A DNA stretch of 64,000 nt from Serratia sp. Ag1 (lineage in GTDB: Bacteria > Pseudomonadota > Gammaproteobacteria > Enterobacterales > Enterobacteriaceae). Below the pieces are notes generated by a model, which was given only the letters and a program-made list of their open reading frames with translations, was not told where the DNA came from and did not search any database. The position numbers were made by a program, and so were the translations under genes. The DNA is taken from assembly GCF_000743355.1 (NCBI RefSeq), contig NZ_JQEI01000018.1, positions 29,786 to 93,785 of the forward strand, in the 5' to 3' direction. How positions within the stretch are numbered: the first letter of the stretch is position 1; each line of letters opens with the position of its first letter. Of the stretch, positions 10,384-17,065 are shown in pieces.

Positions 10384-11118
10384 ATGAAAATTGAAATATT
10401 TCCCGACCAAGAGCTGCTCATCTCGCAGGTAGCCAGTGATATTTTACGGGCGATGCGGGAGCGCCCACGCTTCAATTTTGCGCCAACCGGGGGGTCAACC
10501 CCCCTGCCTTTGTACCAGGCATTAACCCCACACCTGCGCAACGGCGAACAATATCACCACGTGCACTATTACACCCAGGATGAAGTGCCTTTTCATCCCT
10601 TTGAGAATGATAAAGGGGCCATTTATCAACTCTTGCAACGCCACCTGTTCGAACCTGCCAGAGTACCTGATGAACGTATTCACGCGCTAAACGGCAGCAA
10701 TTACTCTCAAGCTGACCAACAGATAAAAGCCGCTGGAGGCCTCGATTTACTGCTGCTGGGGCTCGGCAGCGATGGGCATATCGCCGCCAATCTGCCCGGA
10801 ACATCGTTTGACAGCGAAGCCCGCAGGATTGCCGTCGACCGTACCAATCCGCGGCTGATAGCGGCGCTGGCCAACGAAGTCGGCAGCAAGCAACGGGTTC
10901 CCGATGCTTATTTCTCGTTAGGGATAAAAACCCTCATGCAGGCTAAAAAGATCCTGCTCTTAGTCACTGGAGAGAAAAAAGCCGCGATACTGAAACAGGT
11001 GTTGGAAGGGCCGCTGACAGAAGCAATCCCAGCGTCAATACTGCGTTTGCATCCGGCATGTACCGTGTTCGCCGACTCCAACGCCGCACAACTGCTGAAC
11101 GAACGCTACCCGCGTTAA
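10384..11118 (+). CDS. NagB/6-phosphogluconolactonase-superfamily protein, YieK type
   Basis: A 244-residue sugar-phosphate isomerase/deaminase-fold protein. The start at ATG 10384 follows AAGGAAAACGC; an earlier in-frame ATG at 10345 lies at the end of the structured terminator and is unlikely. Visible motifs are APTGGSTPLPLYQAL (phosphate loop, near 36), YYTQDEVPF (general-base region near 67) and LGLGSDGHIAANLPG (near 124). Canonical NagB has a Glu in the corresponding N-E-P position; here it is Leu (NLP), as in E. coli YieK. Glucosamine-6-phosphate deaminase activity is therefore doubtful and the substrate is unknown. It sits alone at the junction between two synteny blocks, convergent with yqcA. 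Confidence 0.8.
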   Translation: MKIEIFPDQELLISQVASDILRAMRERPRFNFAPTGGSTPLPLYQALTPHLRNGEQYHHVHYYTQDEVPFHPFENDKGAIYQLLQRHLFEPARVPDERIHALNGSNYSQADQQIKAAGGLDLLLLGLGSDGHIAANLPGTSFDSEARRIAVDRTNPRLIAALANEVGSKQRVPDAYFSLGIKTLMQAKKILLLVTGEKKAAILKQVLEGPLTEAIPASILRLHPACTVFADSNAAQLLNERYPR

Positions 11119-11159
11119 ACGCTACAGCGACACAAAACCACAGTCTGACTTGGGGTTTG

Positions 11160-11609
11160 TTATTTCAGCAATAAACCCCACTGCTCAACCCAAGGGCGGG
11201 ATTCGGCTTCCGGTTCCGGTTGTTCCTGCGCATCGATTTCCAAAGTATCCCCTACACGCGTCGCACCTTGCTCTTGTAACAACGCGTCAAAAGCACGCCC
11301 ACCGCCGCAGAAGCGATCATAGCTGCTGTCGCCGAGCGCAATCAGCCCATAATGCAACTCCGGTTGATAACCGACTTGATCGCGCAGGGCATGGAACAGC
11401 GGCGCGATGCTGTCTGGCAGGTCACCTTGCCCAGTAGTGGAAGTCACCACTAATGCATAGTGCTGGCGATATGGTTGCCAGTCCTCCAATGTTCCCTCTT
11501 CGAACAATTTAACTTCATGTCCCTGTGCTTTGAGGATATTTTCCGCTTCTTCCGCCACCAGCAGTGAATTACCGTAGATGGTTCCTACAAAAATACCAAC
11601 CTGAGCCAT
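11160..11609 (-). CDS. yqcA: Flavodoxin-like protein YqcA
   Basis: Short-chain flavodoxin, 149 residues as in E. coli. It begins [20 protein letters not shown], the FMN phosphate loop, followed by the FMN-ring loops [16 protein letters not shown] (near 57) and [20 protein letters not shown] (near 92). It probably carries low-potential electrons; the physiological partner is not known to me. AGGAG precedes the ATG at 11609. It lies 45 bases downstream of truC on the same strand, the conserved truC-yqcA pair, and converges on the YieK-like gene. Confidence 0.95.
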   Translation of the reverse strand: MAQVGIFVGTIYGNSLLVAEEAENILKAQGHEVKLFEEGTLEDWQPYRQHYALVVTSTTGQGDLPDSIAPLFHALRDQVGYQPELHYGLIALGDSSYDRFCGGGRAFDALLQEQGATRVGDTLEIDAQEQPEPEAESRPWVEQWGLLLK

Positions 11610-11654
11610 GGCTCCTGCTCCCTTGATTTCTTTGCGATATGTTTTAAAAAACGA

Positions 11655-12422
11655 TCAGTTATCCTGACCGTTAGCCAGGGGAAACTCAACCCCAGTAAAC
11701 TCAGGGATTACGTCGAGCCAGCCAAACTGTGACATCAACTCTTGCCAAGTCGCGTCCCAAGGAGCAGAAATGTGCAGTTTTTCCCCCGTAACAGGATGCT
11801 GGAGTTGCAGATGGCTGGCGTGGAGCATCAGGCGCGCGCAGGCAAAATGCTGCGCCATGCCGCGATTCTGACGCAGATCGCCATGGGCGGTATCACCAAT
11901 AATCGGATGACGGATATGCACCATATGGCGGCGTAGTTGATGTTTGCGCCCGGTTTCCGGCTTCAATTCAACCAGGCTGTAGCGCGAGGTGGCATAGCGG
12001 CCAATGGCCACCGGCATCTCGACCTTAGCTAAAGGCCGATAGTGGCTCACTGCGGGTTTTGGCGCTTTGTCTGGATCGGCGTGCTTGTCCGCCAGTTTAT
12101 CCAGCTCCTCCGTCAACGCATAATCGATCGTCCCTGCCTCTGACACATAGCCACGAACCACTGCATGGTAGGTTTTCTGCACCTCATGCCGTTCAAACTG
12201 CTGCGAAAGTTGGCGTGCAACGTCACTGGACAGTGCCATCAGTAATACGCCAGAAGTGGGGCGATCGAGGCGATGTACGGTAAATACATGCTGGCCGATC
12301 TGATCGCGCACGGTTTGCATCACAAACTTTGTTTCATGGCGATCCAACCAGCTACGATGCACCAGCCAGCCTGCGGGTTTGTTTACAGCAATCAGATGTT
12401 CATCCTGATACAAAACCATCAT
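11655..12422 (-). CDS. truC: tRNA pseudouridine(65) synthase
   Basis: Isomerises U65 in the T-arm of certain tRNAs. The 255-residue product is a RluA-type synthase. LIAVNKPAGWLVHRSW lies near residue 10, and the catalytic motif VHRLDRPTSGVLLMA near residue 49 contains the active-site Asp. GRKHQLRRHMVHIRHPIIGD lies near 158. The start is ambiguous between two adjacent ATG codons; the outer one at 12422 is given. It is transcribed into yqcA. In E. coli yqcC lies next to it, but here yqcC is 13 kb away. Confidence 0.96.
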   Translation of the reverse strand: MMVLYQDEHLIAVNKPAGWLVHRSWLDRHETKFVMQTVRDQIGQHVFTVHRLDRPTSGVLLMALSSDVARQLSQQFERHEVQKTYHAVVRGYVSEAGTIDYALTEELDKLADKHADPDKAPKPAVSHYRPLAKVEMPVAIGRYATSRYSLVELKPETGRKHQLRRHMVHIRHPIIGDTAHGDLRQNRGMAQHFACARLMLHASHLQLQHPVTGEKLHISAPWDATWQELMSQFGWLDVIPEFTGVEFPLANGQDN

Positions 12423-12439
12423 CTAACACTATTCCCAAT

Positions 12440-12853
12440 TCAAGACCGACCTTCGTAGCCATCCCAATAGGCAGCAACACCCGCATTCAACAAAATCTGA
12501 CGCTGTTTCTGCGGGTTGTCTGCGGAATATTCGTGCTGCATAAATACGCTTTTCTGTTTCGACTCCTGCAGGAACTCAGCGCTGCGAAAATAGGCTTCTC
12601 GTTGCTCAGCCTGTTGGCGTGTAAGTCCTTTCGCTCGGTCGGCCTTCCCCATCTGATAGAACTGATCAAAGAAGGGGATAGCCTGCTTTATCGAGTCTGA
12701 AATACTCATACGAGTATTGGGATCAAAATGGGCTTGGTCCAACTGATAAACAGCACGCTTGGCATGGCGCTCTGGGCTACTCTGCGGGCTGGAGCAGGCG
12801 CTCAGACAGAGGGTTGTCAACAAAACCAGGGGACGAGGCACAGTAAAAACCAT
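12440..12853 (-). CDS. Exc2-like small lipoprotein
   Basis: A 137-residue protein with a type II signal peptide: a basic/hydrophobic start, then LCLSACSS, with the lipobox Cys near residue 20. The mature part is soluble and charged, with conserved-looking stretches FDPNTRMSISDSIKQAIPFF and an end AAYWDGYEG. I recognise it from memory as the family annotated Exc2 (entry-exclusion-type) lipoprotein in Serratia and Yersinia. No role in plasmid exclusion can be concluded here. GGAAG lies before ATG 12853. It lies 87 bases downstream of the SulP gene on the same strand and ends just before truC. Confidence 0.75.
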   Translation of the reverse strand: MVFTVPRPLVLLTTLCLSACSSPQSSPERHAKRAVYQLDQAHFDPNTRMSISDSIKQAIPFFDQFYQMGKADRAKGLTRQQAEQREAYFRSAEFLQESKQKSVFMQHEYSADNPQKQRQILLNAGVAAYWDGYEGRS

Positions 12854-12940
12854 AACACTTCCTTGAAATAACCATTTAATTCATTGAAAAATATTGATTA
12901 ATGATAAGCAGCCCATCTTATAAAGATACTCTCTTTTTTC

Positions 12941-14560
12941 CTAATCAAGCGGAACCAAATCCTCGAACCGTTCAAAGATTTTGTCTGTAGAGACCAAATT
13001 GGGGATCAGACCAATTCTTTCCAACATTCCTCGCGGTTGTGCCTGCAATGCGCAGAACATTATCTCAATCCCCTTTTGTCTGAGGCTGCTAATAGCATCC
13101 TCAAATGCATATAACCCGCTCTGGTCAATATAGGGCACATTTTCCATACGGAAAATCACGGTTTTAACCTCAGGCATTTCACGAATGATACGGTTAAAAC
13201 CAAAGATAAAGCCAAAGAATATCGGGCCATCGAAATGTTGTATATAAACCTGTTCTTCATGCCCACGAAGCCATGCTTGTTCATCGGCCAGAACTCCCCG
13301 TTTATCCGTTGCTAACAGGTGTCCCTGCGATTTCTCTTCCGTCAGATCGCTCATCTGTTTCATAAACCACAGGGCGGCCATTACCATGCCAATCCCCACC
13401 GCCTGTAAGAGATCGACAAATACGGTGAGTAACGTCACACTCAGCATAATCACCACGTCTGCACGTGGGATGGAACGCAATCCTCTCAAACTACGGTAGT
13501 CGATAATCCCGATTCCTACCGTTATCAAAATCCCGGCCAGCACTGGCACAGGGATCAACCCTGCATATTTCCCAGCCCCTAACAGGATAAACAACAGGAT
13601 CACGCCATGCGTTATTCCCGAAAGACGTGAATGACCACCGGAACGAATATTGACCACCGTTCTAATGGTTGCTCCTGCTCCTGGCAGGCCGCCAAATAAC
13701 CCCGCCACCGCATTACCGATCCCCTGACCAATCAATTCGCGATTGGAGTTATGTTGGGTACGCGTCATGTTATCGGCCACGACGGAAGTCAGCAAAGAGT
13801 CGATGGCTCCTAAACTGGCCAACGTTAGTGCAGTAAAAATGATAATGGCAGGATCATGCCACTCGATCTCGAAAAAGGCGCTCAGATGCAGTTTCGGCAA
13901 CCCTTGTGGTATATCGCCAATGGTAGGAACCTGCAGTTTTAACAGGATTGACAATAAAGTGAAAAGTATCAAAGCGACCAGCGTAGCCGGGATAGTCTTG
14001 GTGATCTTCGGGAACAGATAAATGGTCGCGATAGTGCCTGCTGCCAAAAATAGCGCCTGCAGATTGATCTTCCCAATAGCGCCCCCCAACGACAACAGAG
14101 TAGCCAGCGGTGAACCGGGTGAAGATAACCCCATAAGGGGAAATAGCTGTGTGATAATAATAATCAGACCGATACCACTCATAAATCCAGAGATAACAGG
14201 GTAAGGCATGTAACGGATGTACTGCCCCACTCGCAGCATCCCCATGAAAATCTGTAAAACCCCAGCCAGAACAAAGGTTACCACTATCGAAGGGAGAGCC
14301 GCTTCCAGTGAACCAAAGTAGGCAATCTCTGCGGCTACAATAGCGCTGGATACCACGGTCATCGGCCCTGTTGGGCCGCTGATCTGCGTGCGAGTGCCGC
14401 CGAACAGTGCAGCCAGAATGCCAAGTGCAATAGCGCCATAAAGCCCGGCCACCGGCCCCATGCCCGACTGTACGCCAAAGGCCAATGCCAATGGCAAAGC
14501 AACGATCGCGGCAGTCAAGCCACCAAAAAGGTCGCCAGAAAAACCTTTGTTCATATTCAT
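12941..14560 (-). CDS. SulP-family anion transporter with STAS domain
   Basis: A 539-residue inner-membrane transporter. The start at 14560 (ATG AAT ATG) is chosen because GAGGGGCAG sits just upstream; an earlier in-frame start would add 11 residues. The first 400 residues are hydrophobic and hold the SulP signatures GLTAAIVALPLALAFGVQSG (near 11) and GGTRTQISGPTGPMTVV (near 52). A C-terminal STAS domain (about 425-535) contains VIFRMENVPYIDQSGLYAFE, where the DQSG resembles the anti-sigma-antagonist phosphorylation loop. Substrate could be sulfate, bicarbonate or a dicarboxylate. The upstream neighbour, a predicted iota carbonic anhydrase, makes bicarbonate the leading guess. Confidence 0.9.
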   Translation of the reverse strand: MNMNKGFSGDLFGGLTAAIVALPLALAFGVQSGMGPVAGLYGAIALGILAALFGGTRTQISGPTGPMTVVSSAIVAAEIAYFGSLEAALPSIVVTFVLAGVLQIFMGMLRVGQYIRYMPYPVISGFMSGIGLIIIITQLFPLMGLSSPGSPLATLLSLGGAIGKINLQALFLAAGTIATIYLFPKITKTIPATLVALILFTLLSILLKLQVPTIGDIPQGLPKLHLSAFFEIEWHDPAIIIFTALTLASLGAIDSLLTSVVADNMTRTQHNSNRELIGQGIGNAVAGLFGGLPGAGATIRTVVNIRSGGHSRLSGITHGVILLFILLGAGKYAGLIPVPVLAGILITVGIGIIDYRSLRGLRSIPRADVVIMLSVTLLTVFVDLLQAVGIGMVMAALWFMKQMSDLTEEKSQGHLLATDKRGVLADEQAWLRGHEEQVYIQHFDGPIFFGFIFGFNRIIREMPEVKTVIFRMENVPYIDQSGLYAFEDAISSLRQKGIEIMFCALQAQPRGMLERIGLIPNLVSTDKIFERFEDLVPLD

Positions 14561-14719
14561 AAATCTGCCCCTCAGCTGGCTCCGTAAAATCATCTACGGG
14601 CGAATAAAAGCTGTAGTCATTATATTTTTTGACCGATGCGTTGGCTCTCTGGATTCTTTACTCCCCCATAGGGCTTCGTCCTTCGGAGCCGCAGCAGCCC
14701 GTCGATAATATTAAAAGTA

Positions 14720-15205
14720 TTATTTAGCCGGAGGGGTAAAAGGCAGTGCTGATTTATGTGCGCATAGGCGCAACTGACCATCTACACAACGACGGAAAAC
14801 AAATGTCTTATCCACCTTCACTTCTTCGTTATTCTCACTAATCAGATAAACGTTACCCATAGTAATTGCGATGTCACCATGGATCTGAATACCGTTTTCT
14901 GCAGCATTATTGTCGAACCAGACCTTTTGCCAAACCTTTAACGCAAAACCCGCATCATCAGGATAATCAGGATTACCACCGACAAAGTAGGAAATAGCGC
15001 CCTCACGGCTACAGCGAAACGTTTTGGCTCCGTGTGCCAAGGTCGGTTTGAAGAACACGACCCCATCTTGGTAATCGTATAGGGTATCTACAACGATTTC
15101 AGCGGCCTGGCGATAATCGCCCCCCTGACGATAGATAGCCCCAATTCTCACCAAACCATCACACCAGTCCTGTTGTGCCTGATTGACCTGCGCTTCTGTA
15201 ATCAT
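14720..15205 (-). CDS. NTF2-fold protein of the COG4337 type, predicted iota-class carbonic anhydrase
   Basis: A 161-residue cytoplasmic protein without signal peptide. ATG 15205 is preceded by GTGGAGCAAGCC; a GTG at 15217 is the alternative. It has the CaMKII-association-domain (NTF2-like) pattern: DTLYDY, FFKPT (Thr55), GAISYFVGGNPDYP (Tyr73), GFALKVWQKVWF, GDIAITMGNVYL and a C-terminal AHKSALPF (His150, Ser152). Characterised iota carbonic anhydrases, as I recall them, use a Thr, a Tyr 18 residues later and His-x-Ser in a C-terminal HHSS motif. Here those positions are kept but the motif is HKSA. Databases often mislabel this family as phosphoribosyl-AMP cyclohydrolase. It is transcribed toward the SulP gene, 159 bases away. 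Confidence 0.7.
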   Translation of the reverse strand: MITEAQVNQAQQDWCDGLVRIGAIYRQGGDYRQAAEIVVDTLYDYQDGVVFFKPTLAHGAKTFRCSREGAISYFVGGNPDYPDDAGFALKVWQKVWFDNNAAENGIQIHGDIAITMGNVYLISENNEEVKVDKTFVFRRCVDGQLRLCAHKSALPFTPPAK

Positions 15206-15240
15206 GGCTTGCTCCACTTGTTGTCATTATTGTTGATATG

Positions 15241-15259
15241 TATACCCGTCATATTTCAA
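15241..15259. repeat. Left-arm fragment of the TATACCC repeat
   Basis: TATACCCGTCATATTTCAA matches the left inverted end of the family; similarity stops afterwards and no matching right arm follows in the expected distance and orientation. Confidence 0.6.
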
Positions 15260-15483
15260 TATAATATCGCCGATGCCAAATGCCAGGTATCCCACACCAC
15301 AAAACCGATGGGTTCGCGCAGCATGGGGGCTGGCTCTGAAAGCTATCGTCAATATTGTGATGGCGATCGTTTTACATGGTATTAACGTACTAGCACAAAT
15401 CCATCTTCACGAGTTATGTTCATATCTTTATGTTCGGACTCGTTTGCTAAAACTTCACCTCTAGTTGCCAGTAAAACCATACA

Positions 15484-15610
15484 TATACCCAAAATAATTC
15501 GAGTTGCTTGTAGGCGGCAACTGAGTGAAGCCCTAGGAGAATAGATAACTATGTGACTAGGGTGAGCGAGGAAAGCCAACACCCAAGCAATTTGAAGTAT
15601 GACGGGTATA
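15484..15610. repeat. TATACCC/GGGTATA repeat element, 127-bp copy
   Basis: Bounded by TATACCCAAAATAATTCGAG and AAGTATGACGGGTATA, in inverted orientation relative to the copy at 8522. The GAGTTGC and GCAATTTGAAG inner-arm sequences are kept, and the interior GGGTGAGCG and AGCCAACACCCAAG match the other copies. It lacks the hairpin-rich insert of the 8522 copy. Confidence 0.8.
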
Positions 15611-15728
15611 AAGCAAACCAAACGAGACTGAGCTTTTAGCCAGGTAAATCTGTTAGTTATGAAAACATTACCCTTAACATCGCAGGCAAAACAGAAGAGT
15701 GGGAAAAGAACAAACAGAGGAAGAAATC

Positions 15729-17015
15729 ATGACTGTTGAACGAGAGTATTTGCTGCCAGCCATTTGGGTTCGTGAACATGTTATCCAAGTCCCTCTAAAA
15801 TGGTTTGACGACCAGGACACCCGCACTATTGAAGTTTTTGCCCGCGAACTGGTGGACCCTACACGTCGTGAAGAACCACTACCCTGCCTGCTGTTTCTGC
15901 AAGGGGGGCCCGGCGGGAAAAGTCCACGCCCCACCGCGCGCACCAGTTGGATCGCCGAAGCGCTGAAAACTTACCGGGTGATCTTGCTCGATCAGCGCGG
16001 AACCGGGCGCAGCAGCCGGGTGGAAGGCAAGAGCCTGGCCGGGCTCACTGACGTTCAAGCTGCCGATTATCTCTCCTGTTTCCGCGCGGATTCGATTGTG
16101 GCTGATGCCGAGTATCTCCGCAAAAACTGCTTTGGCGACCGCCCCTGGAGCACGCTTGGGCAAAGTTACGGCGGATTTATCACACTGACCTACCTTTCTC
16201 AGGCACCAGAAGGATTGCATACCTGTTTTATGACCGGTGGCCTTGCCAGCCTCCAACCAGACGCTGATCAGGTTTATGCACATACCTACCCGCAGGTGGT
16301 AGCGAAAAACCGGATTTTCTATCAACGCTATCCGCACCTTGAAGAACAGATAGGCAAGATCGCCGATAAGCTTGAGCAAGAAGAGGTGTTGCTGCCCGAT
16401 GGCGACCGCCTGACGGTCAAACGCCTGCAAAGCCTGGGGATCGATCTTGGCATGAGCGAAGGCTATGAGCGGCTGTTGTGGCTATTTGACGAGGCCTTTA
16501 ACCCTGACGGGCAATTCAGCGATACTTTCCTGTCACAGGTAATGTCACTCACCAGTTACGCAGAAAACCCGCTGTTTGCTGTATTGCATGAAAGTATTTA
16601 CGCACAGGATAAAGCCACCAATTGGGCGGCACAGCGCCTGCGGCATAATTTCGATGCCTTTGCCGAAGAATGTCGGCCACTCTACCTGACCGGTGAGATG
16701 ATCTACCCTTGGATGTTTACCGAGATTGCGGCCCTGCGCCCGTTCAATGATGCCGTCAAGCTATTAGCCGAACGCCGAGTCTGGTCACCGCTGTATAACA
16801 GCGAGCGTTTGCGCGAGAACCAGGTACCGGTGTTCGCTGCAGTTTACTTCAGCGATATGTACGTCGATGTGCGGCTGTCGCTCGAAACCGCACAACAGGT
16901 GGGCAATCTGACCCCCTGGATCACCAATGAGTATGAGCACAATGGTTTGCGCGTCGGTAACGTCTTTGGTCACCTGCAAAATATGGCGCAGCAGGCCGGA
17001 GTTCTTTGCGTATAA
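15729..17015 (+). CDS. S33-family serine aminopeptidase-like alpha/beta hydrolase
   Basis: A 428-residue cytoplasmic hydrolase of the proline-iminopeptidase superfamily; N-terminal proline or broad aminopeptidase activity is likely but unproven. ATG 15729 is preceded by AGAGGAAGAAATC. The oxyanion-hole segment LFLQGGPGGKSPRP is near residue 55, LLDQRGTGRSSRVEG near 86, and the nucleophile elbow LGQSYGGF has Ser146. An acid residue lies in FSDMYVDVRL and the likely His in VGNVFGHLQN near the C-terminus. It is longer than classical Serratia Pip (about 317 residues) and resembles the larger actinobacterial-type aminopeptidases. It diverges from the carbonic-anhydrase-like gene and converges on pbpC. 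Confidence 0.85.
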   Translation: MTVEREYLLPAIWVREHVIQVPLKWFDDQDTRTIEVFARELVDPTRREEPLPCLLFLQGGPGGKSPRPTARTSWIAEALKTYRVILLDQRGTGRSSRVEGKSLAGLTDVQAADYLSCFRADSIVADAEYLRKNCFGDRPWSTLGQSYGGFITLTYLSQAPEGLHTCFMTGGLASLQPDADQVYAHTYPQVVAKNRIFYQRYPHLEEQIGKIADKLEQEEVLLPDGDRLTVKRLQSLGIDLGMSEGYERLLWLFDEAFNPDGQFSDTFLSQVMSLTSYAENPLFAVLHESIYAQDKATNWAAQRLRHNFDAFAEECRPLYLTGEMIYPWMFTEIAALRPFNDAVKLLAERRVWSPLYNSERLRENQVPVFAAVYFSDMYVDVRLSLETAQQVGNLTPWITNEYEHNGLRVGNVFGHLQNMAQQAGVLCV

Positions 17016-17025
17016 CAGCAAGCCC

Positions 17026-17064
17026 CGGTGCAGCGCAAGGGGAATGCCTCCTTGCGCTGCACCG
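17026..17064. terminator. Perfect 15-bp stem between convergent genes
   Basis: CGGTGCAGCGCAAGG (17026-17040) is exactly complementary to 17050-17064 with a 9-nt loop. It fills the gap between the hydrolase stop and the pbpC stop and probably stops transcription from both sides, although neither side has a long T-run. Confidence 0.75.
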
Positions 17065-17065
17065 A

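Larger units (their letters stand above)
15206..15728. other. 523-bp gene-free region with repeat fragments and an ORF relic
   Basis: Between two divergent genes. It holds a left-arm repeat fragment (15241-15259), about 220 bp of unassigned AT-rich DNA, a complete 127-bp repeat (15484-15610), and the upstream region of the S33 peptidase. A minus-strand open stretch of about 31 codons (15480 to 15383, reading MVLLATRGEVLAN...) ends at a stop. It could be the tail of a decayed gene. No convincing complete gene is seen. Confidence 0.6.

Noticed and set aside
12440..12853. Evidence of an integrated plasmid because of the Exc2-like lipoprotein
   Set aside because: No replication, mobilisation or other plasmid genes are nearby, and the family is common on Serratia and Yersinia chromosomes.
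15382..15621. 79-residue membrane protein gene on the minus strand
   Set aside because: Its first half is translated from the 127-bp repeat element, and no Shine-Dalgarno or family match is apparent; at most the second half is a gene relic.
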